Origin: Tenuibacillus multivorans
Lineage (GTDB): Bacteria > Bacillota > Bacilli > Bacillales > Alkalibacillaceae
NCBI RefSeq assembly: GCF_900103915.1
Contig: NZ_FNIG01000006.1
Location: 124,001-188,000 of the forward strand
DNA: 64,000 bases
Reading direction: 5' to 3'
This document shows, one piece after another, positions 37,333 through 45,813 of the stretch (within the stretch, counting starts at the first letter, position 1; each line of letters opens with the position of its first letter). Below the pieces are notes generated by a model that saw only the letters and a program-made list of their open reading frames with translations, ran no database searches and was not told the origin of the DNA. Both the position numbers and the translations under genes were made by a program.

Positions 37333-38807
37333 TGAAACATCTCCTCAAGAATGTTACGCCAATTCTGCTTATAATCATGGTGAATGTTTAAATCAATCTC
37401 CCATTTATGAATATTAAATCCACAATGATCACAACAATCAAATAAGGCTGGCCGAACATGCTCCTGATAAGGTTGAAATAGTAAAGCACGTCTACAATCT
37501 TCAGCATTAACCCAACGAACTAAATTAATTACACTATTTATTTTTAACTGTTTTCGATGATCGCGGAAAGACTTTAGTTCCTCTTCGATTTCTGACTGCT
37601 GTGTTAGAGTTTGGGTTAGTTTATGAGTATGATAATTCAAAAATCGTAGTTTCGTTTCACTTAATTCAGATTCGATGTCAATATTTATACCTTCCTGTTT
37701 CGCGTGAAGATACCTTTCTATCTCACTATCATCTGGTAACTCCGATTCAATAATCTGAAAAGGAATGGTTTCATCACCTTTTGTATAAAGTAATACACTC
37801 ACACTTTGTTTGCCATCGCGTCCTGCTCGCCCTGTTTCCTGAATAAATGATTCTAAGTTTGTAGGCAAGTGATAATGTATAATGAGTCGAATGTTATCTT
37901 TATTGACTCCCATTCCAAAAGCACTAGTACAACAGATAATATCCAATTGATCATGCATAAACTGCTGTTGTATTAATAACCGATCCTGTTGTTCCATACC
38001 GCCATGGTAATAGGCTACTTTTCGTTCAGGAAATTGTTGTTGTAATAGTCCGTACAATTGCTCTGTCATCACTCTGCTCGAAAAATAAATCATGGTAGGT
38101 GCCTTGGCTTGCTCTAATAAATGAATGATTTGCTCCTGCTTTTCTATCTGATTATCTGATTTTAATACACTATAAGTAATATTTACCCGGTCCATCGGAT
38201 AAATGATTTTCCTCATGTTGAGCGATAACTGCTTAACAATATCATCCTGGATTTTAGGTGTAGCTGTTGCACTAAGAGCTAGTACAGTTGGTTCACCTAG
38301 TGTTTCTATGACATCCTTCAACCTTAAATAGTCAGGTCTAAATTCATGTCCCCATTGCGATATACAATGGGCTTCATCAATGACAAACTGCAACACATTG
38401 AGTTGCTTAAGTCTATTGATGAATGATTCCTGCTGCAACATCTCGGGAGAGCAATAGATCATACGATATCGATTAAGATGACTCAATAATTTAGATTTTT
38501 GCTCATAGCTTAATAAGCTATTAAGGGCTGTGACACGTTTATAACCCTGTGCACGAAGTAATTTAACCTGATCTACCATGAGCGATATCAATGGAGATAC
38601 GACAATCGTTATCCCCTCGACGATTAAAGAAGGCAATTGATAACAAATCGACTTTCCACTTCCTGTAGGTAATGTTGCTAAAGTATGCTGATTATCTAAA
38701 ACAGACTCAATAATCTCCTTTTGCCCTTCTCGAAATGATGAAAAACCAAAATGTTTTTTTAACTGATCCTCTAATTTGATTGTTTCTTTATCCATTTGCC
38801 ATGACAC
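37329..38807 (-). CDS. recS: RecQ-family ATP-dependent DNA helicase RecS
   Basis: 492 residues. Motif I TLPTGSGKS, motif II VIDEAHCISQWGHEFRPDY (DEAH), motif III LALSATAT, motif VI QETGRAGRDGK, and the RecQ zinc-binding region ending CCDHCGF. Lacks the HRDC domain, like B. subtilis RecS. Unwinds DNA in repair. Start may be GTG 38807 or ATG 38795. Overlaps ypbB by 20 nt; the pair is conserved. Confidence 0.93.
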   Translation of the reverse strand: MSWQMDKETIKLEDQLKKHFGFSSFREGQKEIIESVLDNQHTLATLPTGSGKSICYQLPSLIVEGITIVVSPLISLMVDQVKLLRAQGYKRVTALNSLLSYEQKSKLLSHLNRYRMIYCSPEMLQQESFINRLKQLNVLQFVIDEAHCISQWGHEFRPDYLRLKDVIETLGEPTVLALSATATPKIQDDIVKQLSLNMRKIIYPMDRVNITYSVLKSDNQIEKQEQIIHLLEQAKAPTMIYFSSRVMTEQLYGLLQQQFPERKVAYYHGGMEQQDRLLIQQQFMHDQLDIICCTSAFGMGVNKDNIRLIIHYHLPTNLESFIQETGRAGRDGKQSVSVLLYTKGDETIPFQIIESELPDDSEIERYLHAKQEGINIDIESELSETKLRFLNYHTHKLTQTLTQQSEIEEELKSFRDHRKQLKINSVINLVRWVNAEDCRRALLFQPYQEHVRPALFDCCDHCGFNIHKWEIDLNIHHDYKQNWRNILEEMFQ

Positions 38808-39837
38808 TCACTTTAGAATGATTATATTTTGCTAGCACCAAACGTATTTGAAAATAACTGATGTGATCATCTAATTGTTCCTTTATTACTTTTAACCTTC
38901 TCGTCTCTACCTTTTCGATAACACGAATAATTTTTTCCTCTATATCTTTTGAAACAAATGAGTCAATATCGAAGTGTTCTAGCTGAGTCGCTATTTCAAC
39001 AACATGGTCTCGAATGGTGCTAGGGCGCAATTGACGGATATTTTCTATTTCCTTAAGTGTCAATCCATTATTAAGAAACCGGTATGTTTTTTCTGCTGAA
39101 TCTGTTATAGATTGATGACGTTTCTGAGATATGAATAGGTTTAATATAGGATACTCCTCCGTATTATACTCTACGATTTGAATTAATTGATGAATAGCAC
39201 TCATCGTGGTCAAATGAATATCTTCTTCGTAAACTTGATAATCATCAGCTAACTGTTTTTTACTCAATCCGATTCGATTCGCACCAGTAAACTGTTGTAC
39301 CATTAACTCTGCCTCTAGCTCCCCTATTTGCTCTAAGACTGATTTGAGCTCATTGTGAAATAAATGAACGAGTTGATCGTGATGTCGATATTTTTTCATT
39401 AGTTGCTTAACCTGATATTGAATCTCAACATCATCAATAACCGGAATAAAATGTTTATTCTGTTTATGTATATTAGATAAAGTTTGGCACACCAACTGAA
39501 TAGCTGAAAACCAGTCCAAATCTACTCGGTGATATTTAAAACCATTAATCTTGTCCCGAAGATTGCCTGTTTGGAAATGTATCTTTCCCGTGCATTCAAA
39601 GCTTTCGTCTCTTATGATAATCAGATTTTGTGATACAAAACTATCGATCCATCTATGATAGGTTGCTGATCGCAATTTTGGATAAATACCATAATAGGGT
39701 TGTAGCCCAAACAAATGAATGTCCTGTAGTGTTTGTGAAGACCTTTTCCCTCGTAAAATATGGAAGGCCGACGAAATCGTACGTTCTCCATTTAATTTAT
39801 ATAACATATGTGAGATTACGTCTTGATAGTGAATCAT
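38788..39837 (-). CDS. ypbB: YpbB, helicase-associated protein with C-terminal HTH
   Basis: 349 residues. The C-terminal part (about 225-335) contains a helix-turn-helix like the RQC/helicase_HTH domain (TLKEIENIRQLRPSTIRDHVVEIA). The N-terminal part (SHMLYKLNGERTISSAFHILRGKRSSQTLQD) is typical of YpbB. Always next to recS in Bacilli, suggesting it works with the helicase; biochemical role is not known. Confidence 0.85.
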   Translation of the reverse strand: MIHYQDVISHMLYKLNGERTISSAFHILRGKRSSQTLQDIHLFGLQPYYGIYPKLRSATYHRWIDSFVSQNLIIIRDESFECTGKIHFQTGNLRDKINGFKYHRVDLDWFSAIQLVCQTLSNIHKQNKHFIPVIDDVEIQYQVKQLMKKYRHHDQLVHLFHNELKSVLEQIGELEAELMVQQFTGANRIGLSKKQLADDYQVYEEDIHLTTMSAIHQLIQIVEYNTEEYPILNLFISQKRHQSITDSAEKTYRFLNNGLTLKEIENIRQLRPSTIRDHVVEIATQLEHFDIDSFVSKDIEEKIIRVIEKVETRRLKVIKEQLDDHISYFQIRLVLAKYNHSKVSVMANG

Positions 39838-39853
39838 CTCCTCACCCCTTTAA

Positions 39854-39882
39854 TTGAATACGAAGTTAAATCGTAATACAAT
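39854..39882 (+). promoter_or_regulatory. Sigma-A-type promoter of fer
   Basis: TTGAAT (39854-39859), 17-nt spacer, TACAAT (39877-39882), 34 nt before the ferredoxin ATG, which has the ribosome site AGGAGG. Confidence 0.65.
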
Positions 39883-39916
39883 GAAATAGTAAAAGTTCAA
39901 CATAGGAGGATCCTTT

Positions 39917-40162
39917 ATGACTCTTTACACATTCGTCAATCAGGACACTTGCATAGCCTGCGGAGCATGTGGTGCTAATGCCCCTGATATTTTTAATTAT
40001 AACGAAATGGGCGTTGCTTATAATTTACTAGACAACAATCAAGGAACATTAAACATTCCCAAGGCTTTACATGATGATCTAGAAGATGCGTATGAAGGCT
40101 GCCCAACTGAATCCATCAAATTGTCTAAAATACCATTTAACAGTCGATATATTAACAGTTAA
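39917..40162 (+). CDS. fer: 4Fe-4S ferredoxin
   Basis: 81 residues. Cluster ligands CIACGAC (about 12-18, CxxCxxC) and a distant CPTESI near residue 61, the single-cluster arrangement of the Bacillus Fer protein; the fourth position, in APDIF, follows the N-terminal motif as in the family. Donates electrons to cytochromes P450 and desaturases in B. subtilis. Divergent from ypbB. Confidence 0.9.
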   Translation: MTLYTFVNQDTCIACGACGANAPDIFNYNEMGVAYNLLDNNQGTLNIPKALHDDLEDAYEGCPTESIKLSKIPFNSRYINS

Positions 40163-40170
40163 ATATCGTT

Positions 40171-40626
40171 CTATTTTTCTTCTACTATTTGATTAAAATG
40201 ACGTTCTGCCGCTTTTTTATAAAAACTACTAAATAAACGTAGGCCCATTTGATCAACAATACGAAAATATAGGCTAACTCTATTTTGTTGTAGGATATAA
40301 CCATTACGTTCTTCTATCGTTTTCCACCAAGTGTGGTGACTAACCCGATTATGGTTATATGCTATATGCTTTCGTCTAATCGTTTGTAATAAATATATGA
40401 CGTCGTTTTCACCTAGCTCCTGTTGAATAATAGAACTATCACGAAAGATTGACGCAAAAGTCACGATAACCGGCCAATTCGCTTCAATTCTTCCCTTCTC
40501 GATTTGCAACAATGTTTTTTTAGAAATACCTAGAATATCAGACATTTGCTCCTGAGTATAATCAAATTCAGTTCGAACGACTTTAATTTTTGTTGATAGG
40601 ATTTGACGTAAATCATGTTCATTCAC
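40171..40626 (-). CDS. XRE-family transcriptional regulator of unknown target
   Basis: 151 residues. Residues about 7-62 form a Cro/XRE helix-turn-helix (KVVRTEFDYTQEQMSDILGISKKTLLQIEKGR). The C-terminal part (about 75-150) has an HHTWWKTIEERNGYILQQNR segment and basic helices; I do not recognise a known ligand domain. Convergent with fer, 8 nt from its stop, and divergent from ppa, so it might control ppa or itself. This gene is not in the B. subtilis arrangement. Confidence 0.75.
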   Translation of the reverse strand: MNEHDLRQILSTKIKVVRTEFDYTQEQMSDILGISKKTLLQIEKGRIEANWPVIVTFASIFRDSSIIQQELGENDVIYLLQTIRRKHIAYNHNRVSHHTWWKTIEERNGYILQQNRVSLYFRIVDQMGLRLFSSFYKKAAERHFNQIVEEK

Positions 40627-40742
40627 TATGATCCCTCACAGTTTTGTCATTATATATCATTTTACCATTAATCTTGCTTTTCTTACTATATAAAGATTGA
40701 TATAATGAGTAATCGAAGAATGCAAATAAAGGAGGACTAACC

Positions 40743-41237
40743 GTGCCAGAAAACAAAATTGTAGATGTTTTCGTAGAAATTCCTACAGGAAGTCAAAACA
40801 AATATGAATATGATAAAGAAAAAGGAGTCTTTAAACTAGACCGTGTACTTTTCTCACCACAGTTTTATCCCGCAGAATACGGTTACTTAGATGAAACGTT
40901 AGCATTAGATGATGATCCGTTAGATGCTCTTGTTTTAGTAACAAATCCTACATTTCCGGGATGTGTCATTGAATCACGTGTCATTGGATTCTTGAACATG
41001 ATTGATAGTGGTGAGGAAGATCAGAAGCTTCTTGCTGTACCTGTTGAGGATCCACGATTTAAAGATGTTTACACATTAGATGACGTTCCACAGCATAAAT
41101 TAGACGAGATCTCACATTTTTTCCAAACATATAAGGACTTACAAGGTAAGAAAACAGAAATTGGAGAATGGGAAGGTCCTAAAGAGGCTAGCCAACTAAT
41201 TGATGAATGTATCCAGCGTTATCAAAATAAAAGATAA
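40743..41237 (+). CDS. ppa: Inorganic pyrophosphatase, family I
   Basis: 164 residues. Signature DDDPLDALVLV (about 59-69) holds the metal-binding aspartates; also EIPTGSQNKYEYD near the start and FFQTYKDLQGK near the end. Soluble, Mg-dependent; hydrolyses the PPi released by polymer synthesis. B. subtilis uses the unrelated family II enzyme instead. Start GTG with AAAGGAGGA. Confidence 0.95.
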   Translation: MPENKIVDVFVEIPTGSQNKYEYDKEKGVFKLDRVLFSPQFYPAEYGYLDETLALDDDPLDALVLVTNPTFPGCVIESRVIGFLNMIDSGEEDQKLLAVPVEDPRFKDVYTLDDVPQHKLDEISHFFQTYKDLQGKKTEIGEWEGPKEASQLIDECIQRYQNKR

Positions 41238-41247
41238 TTAAAGATAA

Positions 41248-41280
41248 GCCTGTTACCAGAATCGCTGGTAACAGGCTTTG
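41248..41280 (+). terminator. Terminator of ppa
   Basis: Stem GCCTGTTACCAG / CTGGTAACAGGC with a 5-nt loop followed by a T-rich run. Confidence 0.9.
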
Positions 41281-41309
41281 TTTTTTGTATACTTTCTTTA
41301 TTCAGTGCA

Positions 41310-41387
41310 GTTGAAATACACTTCGCTTTCCGCAGGCTCAGGACGTGGCCGCTTTTAGCCGAACCAGGAGTCTCCGTGTATTTCAAC
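41310..41387. repeat. Palindromic intergenic repeat, full-length copy
   Basis: 78 bp bounded by a perfect 12-bp inverted repeat, GTTGAAATACAC (41310-41321) and GTGTATTTCAAC (41376-41387). The interior includes two CGCTTT units 26 nt apart. It lies between the convergent ppa and rsiX. A second copy of the same element, with 26 nt deleted between the two CGCTTT units, is at 63956-64000 in the same orientation. No ORF, no target-site duplication evident. Resembles the small mobile palindromes seen many times in Bacillaceae genomes. Confidence 0.75.
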
Positions 41388-41440
41388 GACTAAACAGGAT
41401 TATTCAATTTAATTTGTTAAATGCAAGATTTTTATAATTC

Positions 41441-42664
41441 TTATCGAGGATTAATGTATGCAGGTACTTGGACTGGTTCATCTAATTGATAAGGTCCAAC
41501 TTGAGTCATCCCTAAATTATTAAAATCCACTTGTTCATAGCCAAAGGATTTGGCTGTTAAAAGAATTGATTCAATTATATAAGGAATTTCAGTTGACTCA
41601 GCTAATTGTTCTGGGTTTAGAAAGCGAATGTTTAGTACCGGGTCCTGACCCTCAATTTCTATATTAACGTTATTAGGTACTGGTGCTTTGATATTAAATG
41701 CTTCTTCACTAACCTTTAATTCCTCTATAGCTTCTTCAATCGATGCACCATTCATCAAAACCTTTTCAATCCAAAACAGTTCATCTGATTGTGGCTGGTA
41801 CAGTTTATAAGCTTTAAGTTGATTTTCAAAAGTTACTTCTTCAACCTCACCGACATGAGCCAAACTAACAGGATCTCCATTGGGATCACGAACGGCTACT
41901 TTTTCGTGACCTAAATATTGAAAATACCGGATGACCTCCATCGCAACCCTTTCTATGGCAGTTCCATCTTGAAGCTCTGTTTCATCCATTTCTAAAATAG
42001 GAATGTTTTGATCGTTCATACCGATAAACGTAATAGAACTCAATACATCACTACTTAATCCCCATTCATCATCCATGATAAGTTCGCGCGACTGATTAAA
42101 AAACTCATAAGGATCCTGATCATTCATTTCCACTGTAATTGGAGCAAAATACTGCACTTGGTTATCGGGAATGATAAACGTGACGAATTGTTTACCTTGT
42201 GACTCATCTTGTGTCACAACCATGGATGAATTAGCATCTACCTCCTGCATACTAAACTGTTGGTTTTCATCATCATTTGATGCTCCCCCCATATCTTGAT
42301 TACCTTGGCCATCTTGATTATACTCTTCTATTTCAGCCATTTCAGCATCTCCAGAGGAGGCACTTTCATTTGCAGATTCATTTGTTTCGGCTTGATCAAC
42401 CGAATCCTCTATACTTTGATAAGTTTTCATTTCATCTGCCGTTTGATTTGTATTGATAAACTGTAATCCAATAATAAATACTAATACTAAGGCAGCAGCT
42501 GACGTTATTGCTGGAATAATCCAACCTCTCTTGGCATGTTTCCTTATTTTTCTTTGATTCACTTGCTTAGATATTTGATTATAATAGTCATCAAATGAAC
42601 GTGAATCGTTAATTTTGGGCATTTCAGATAATGTTTTCTCTATCTCATCATTCTGTTTTTTCAT
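41441..42664 (-). CDS. rsiX: Anti-sigma-X factor RsiX
   Basis: 407 residues. A cytosolic N-terminus (about 1-45) that would bind the sigma factor, one membrane segment (IIPAITSAAALVLVFIIGLQF, about 48-69), an acidic low-complexity stretch (about 75-140, rich in E/D/N/S), and an extracytoplasmic domain with two GerMN-like halves. Start overlaps the sigX stop (ATGA). Sequesters SigX at the membrane; the release signal is not known. Confidence 0.88.
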   Translation of the reverse strand: MKKQNDEIEKTLSEMPKINDSRSFDDYYNQISKQVNQRKIRKHAKRGWIIPAITSAAALVLVFIIGLQFINTNQTADEMKTYQSIEDSVDQAETNESANESASSGDAEMAEIEEYNQDGQGNQDMGGASNDDENQQFSMQEVDANSSMVVTQDESQGKQFVTFIIPDNQVQYFAPITVEMNDQDPYEFFNQSRELIMDDEWGLSSDVLSSITFIGMNDQNIPILEMDETELQDGTAIERVAMEVIRYFQYLGHEKVAVRDPNGDPVSLAHVGEVEEVTFENQLKAYKLYQPQSDELFWIEKVLMNGASIEEAIEELKVSEEAFNIKAPVPNNVNIEIEGQDPVLNIRFLNPEQLAESTEIPYIIESILLTAKSFGYEQVDFNNLGMTQVGPYQLDEPVQVPAYINPR

Positions 42665-43194
42665 TCTTCATGCCCTCCTTTTCTTTGAAGCATCCTATCC
42701 TTCAAAGCGTTAATCGCTCGATGTTGAGTCGTTTTAACTTTACTTGTTGACCAATTGAGGATATCAGCTGTTTCTTTAATTGACATTTGTTGAATATATC
42801 TAAGAATAATGACCATGCGTTGATCGTTTGAACATTTATCAAGACACTGATACATCATTTGGACTTCTTCACTTTTTTCAGCTAATTCTTCTGGAGTTGG
42901 TTTGTTATCCTTTAATAAATTACCATGTTGTTCAAAATCAAAACCATCTGCATGTCGTTTTTTTCGTCGACCTTGTTTTCTAAAAAAATCAATGGTGACA
43001 TGGCGAGCAATTGAAAACAACCAGGTTTTTTGACTACTTTTTCCTGCGAACGTATCGTATGATTGCAGGACTCTAATATAAACTTCTTGTACTAAATCTT
43101 CAGTCGTAGGTTTATCCTTTACCATATAAAATATAAATTGATATAAGTCCTGATGAAATTCATCATACAATTCTTGAAAGGACTCTCTCATCAC
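42661..43194 (-). CDS. sigX: ECF RNA polymerase sigma factor SigX
   Basis: 177 residues. Region 2 with DLVQEVYIRVLQSYDTF (about 36-52) and WLFSIARHVTIDFFR; region 4 with RMVIILRYIQQMSIKETADILNWSTSKVKTTQHRA. Directly downstream of resE and followed by rsiX, as in B. subtilis, where SigX adjusts the charge and composition of the cell envelope. A SigX-type promoter precedes it, pointing to self-control. Confidence 0.93.
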   Translation of the reverse strand: MMRESFQELYDEFHQDLYQFIFYMVKDKPTTEDLVQEVYIRVLQSYDTFAGKSSQKTWLFSIARHVTIDFFRKQGRRKKRHADGFDFEQHGNLLKDNKPTPEELAEKSEEVQMMYQCLDKCSNDQRMVIILRYIQQMSIKETADILNWSTSKVKTTQHRAINALKDRMLQRKGGHEE

Positions 43195-43219
43195 AGAGCC
43201 TCCGTTCTCAATATTATTA

Positions 43220-43245
43220 GTCGAAAATGATAATAAAAAGTTACA
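43220..43245 (-). promoter_or_regulatory. Candidate SigX autoregulatory promoter
   Basis: Minus strand TGTAAC (43240-43245), a 16-nt spacer, CGAC (43220-43223), the pattern of ECF-sigma promoters and, with the CGAC -10, of SigX in particular. It lies 25 nt before the sigX start. Confidence 0.65.
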
Positions 43246-43264
43246 ACTTCATATATTTTATCAT

Positions 43265-43314
43265 AAAGAAAAGCAGCATTATAGATGTAATGAAGCTTTC
43301 ATCCGTAACGCTGC
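43265..43314 (-). terminator. Terminator after resE
   Basis: Imperfect hairpin with outer GCAGC / GCTGC and inner GATG / CATC pairing, followed by TTTTCTTT in the minus direction, 9 nt past the resE stop. Separates res from sigX-rsiX. Confidence 0.5.
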
Positions 43315-43322
43315 CAACTATA

Positions 43323-45074
43323 TCAGTCTTCTTTTTTAGGAATCGTGAATGTAAAGGTAGTACCTTCACTCTCTTTACTTTTAGCATATATTGACCCGTT
43401 ATGGGCTTCAATAATATGCTTCGCAATCGATAGCCCAAGTCCGGTACCTTTCTTTTTACCATTACGTGTCCGCGACTTGTCACTTTTATAAAAGCGCTCG
43501 AAAATAAATGGTAAATCTTCCTCAGGTATACCTGACCCATTATCTTTAATATGAATGACTAATTCATTTTTCTGTTCTTCTACATCTATCGTAATTTTTC
43601 CATCTTCATTGGTATGCCTTAAAGCATTATCAATTAAATTCGTCATGACTTGTTCGATACGATCAGGATCAAAATAGTACTCGATACCAGAAGGGACATT
43701 CGTCCGTAGCTCGATTTCCTGTTCCTCAAAAAGTGAACTAAATTTCTTTATGACTCGATCGATAAATGGCTTAACTGGGACTTTCGCGTGATTAATTTGA
43801 ATATGTCCTGCTTCCATTCGTGCTAAATCTAATAATTCATTTACTAAACGGTTCATACGTAATGATTCATCATAAATAATTTGGGCAAGCTCCTGTTTTT
43901 CCTCTTTAGATTCAGCAATATCATCGACAATCGCTTCAGCATACCCTTGCATCATTGATATTGGTGTTCTTAATTCATGCGACACATTAGCAAGAAAATC
44001 TTTTCGTAGCTTATCAAGCTGTCTTTCCTCTGTCATATCTCGAATAATAGCGACGGCCCCACGTACAGAACCTTCAATATAAAGGGGTGTCATAATAAGC
44101 ACGAAATTGCGCCCAACCGCCACAATCTCTTTTGTATATTCATTCTCTTCTTCAATAACTTTTTGAAAATGATTGCGTAATTCAACCGGCAAGGAATGCG
44201 GCTCTTCTTCTTTTGTGAAATTAATTTGAGCCAAAAATTGCTCTGCCGGAGGGTTAATCAACATGACACCTAATTGTTTATTAACCGTAATAACACCGTC
44301 AGCTAATGATCTTAAAATGCTTGAAAGCTGTGATTTTTCTTGATTCAAAGCCGTAATATGATAGTTTAATTGTCTTCTCATTCGATTAAACGAAATTGCC
44401 AATTCTCCAATTTCATCATGCGTTAAAACTGGAACCTTTGTATGGAACTCACCTTTTGATAATTCGCCAGCTGCTTTACGCATTTTCATTAATGGTGCTG
44501 TAATCCTGCTTGTTAAGAAGAAGGCAAAGATCGTTGTTAATATAATGGCCACCGTAGCAGCAATTAATATTAGTTTTGTTGCTCTTGTTGTCGTTTCTTC
44601 TACAACATCTAAAGATTGATAGACATAAATGGCACCATTTTGATCTGCCGTTGGAATACCGACAATAATAATTTCAGCATTTCCATTTGGAACTTCCGTT
44701 ATTTTCTTAACTGACTCATTGGCACCAAATACATGATTGATATCAATATTACCTACAAACCAGCTCGGATCTATATTTGGTAATGTATTGGTTTCTATAT
44801 CATTTTGCCAGTATTGATGTTCGTTAAAAAACACCGTTACACGCGTCTGCGGAGCAAGTAGCTGATCGATCGTATTGAGTGTTAATGACAAATCCTCGTG
44901 TTCTTCAATAATGGAAGATACATTCTCAGCTTCATTCATGAGGCTTTCCTCGGCTTCTTCAACATAAAAGTTCTCAAAAAATTCCAGTAGAAAGATGGTT
45001 AGAATCATTAAAACAAAAGCAACTAACAAAATAATCGTAAACCATAATTTGAATACGACGCTACGCCAGAGCAT
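43323..45074 (-). CDS. resE: Sensor histidine kinase ResE
   Basis: 583 residues. Two membrane helices (about 9-29 and 160-185) frame an extracytoplasmic sensor; then HAMP, PAS (VITVNKQLGVMLINPPA), HisKA with the phosphorylated histidine in NVSHELRTPISMM (about 367-379), and ATPase with GSGIPEEDLPFIFERFYK and GTGLGLSIAKHI. Senses redox/oxygen limitation and NO in B. subtilis. Starts on the resD stop. Confidence 0.94.
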   Translation of the reverse strand: MLWRSVVFKLWFTIILLVAFVLMILTIFLLEFFENFYVEEAEESLMNEAENVSSIIEEHEDLSLTLNTIDQLLAPQTRVTVFFNEHQYWQNDIETNTLPNIDPSWFVGNIDINHVFGANESVKKITEVPNGNAEIIIVGIPTADQNGAIYVYQSLDVVEETTTRATKLILIAATVAIILTTIFAFFLTSRITAPLMKMRKAAGELSKGEFHTKVPVLTHDEIGELAISFNRMRRQLNYHITALNQEKSQLSSILRSLADGVITVNKQLGVMLINPPAEQFLAQINFTKEEEPHSLPVELRNHFQKVIEEENEYTKEIVAVGRNFVLIMTPLYIEGSVRGAVAIIRDMTEERQLDKLRKDFLANVSHELRTPISMMQGYAEAIVDDIAESKEEKQELAQIIYDESLRMNRLVNELLDLARMEAGHIQINHAKVPVKPFIDRVIKKFSSLFEEQEIELRTNVPSGIEYYFDPDRIEQVMTNLIDNALRHTNEDGKITIDVEEQKNELVIHIKDNGSGIPEEDLPFIFERFYKSDKSRTRNGKKKGTGLGLSIAKHIIEAHNGSIYAKSKESEGTTFTFTIPKKED

Positions 45075-45790
45075 TATGCATCCATAACCTCAAATTTATA
45101 TCCGATTCCCCACACAGTGACAATCATACTGGCTGCATCTTCAGAAACTTTACTTAATTTTTCGCGAAGTCGTTTCACATGCGTATCAACAGTCCTTAAA
45201 TCACCGAAAAATTCGTATTCCCAAACTTCTTTAAGTAACTCTTCTCGATCAAAGACCTTATCTGGTGTTTTCGCTAAGTAGTAAAGTAATTCATATTCTT
45301 TTGGTGTTAGGTTAACTTCAGTGCCATCTGCGAGAACTCGATGAGCGTCCTTATCGATTGTTAAATGTGGGTAAACAATGACATCATGTGTATCTGTGTC
45401 TGTACGTAAATATTTTGTTGAAGAAGATCTTCTTAATAAAGCTTTTACTCTCAACACGACTTCTCTTGGACTGAATGGTTTAACGATATAATCATCTGCT
45501 CCAACTTCAAAGCCTTGTACACGGTTTGACTCTTCTCCCTTAGCAGTTAACATAATTACTGGTGTTGCCTTACGTTCTCGAAGTTGTGTGCATACTTCTA
45601 TTCCGTCCATCTCAGGTAACATAAGATCTAATAAAATTAAATCATAGTCTTGATCTAAAGCTTTTTGAAGGGCTTCACGGCCATCCTCAGCTTCATTGAT
45701 TTCAAATTCTTCCCTTTCTAAATATAACTTTAACAAGCGACGAATACGCTCTTCGTCATCAACCACTAAAATTTTTGCTTGTTCAGCCAT
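45074..45790 (-). CDS. resD: Response regulator ResD
   Basis: 238 residues from ATG 45790 (AAAGGAG 9 nt upstream). Receiver domain with DDEERIRRLL, phospho-acceptor in LILLDLMLPEMDG (about residue 53-54), and KPFSPREV; OmpR-type winged helix with DRRTVDTHVKRLREKL-like FFGDLRTVDTHVKRLREKL. With ResE controls aerobic/anaerobic respiration, including the resABC and, in B. subtilis, qcr genes found in this window. Confidence 0.95.
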   Translation of the reverse strand: MAEQAKILVVDDEERIRRLLKLYLEREEFEINEAEDGREALQKALDQDYDLILLDLMLPEMDGIEVCTQLRERKATPVIMLTAKGEESNRVQGFEVGADDYIVKPFSPREVVLRVKALLRRSSSTKYLRTDTDTHDVIVYPHLTIDKDAHRVLADGTEVNLTPKEYELLYYLAKTPDKVFDREELLKEVWEYEFFGDLRTVDTHVKRLREKLSKVSEDAASMIVTVWGIGYKFEVMDA

Positions 45791-45813
45791 GTAAGACAAC
45801 TCCTTTACTATAA

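Noticed and set aside
41388..41440. Terminator for rsiX
   Set aside because: No hairpin with T-run in this stretch; the palindromic element beyond it has no T-run either, so the transcript end is unclear.
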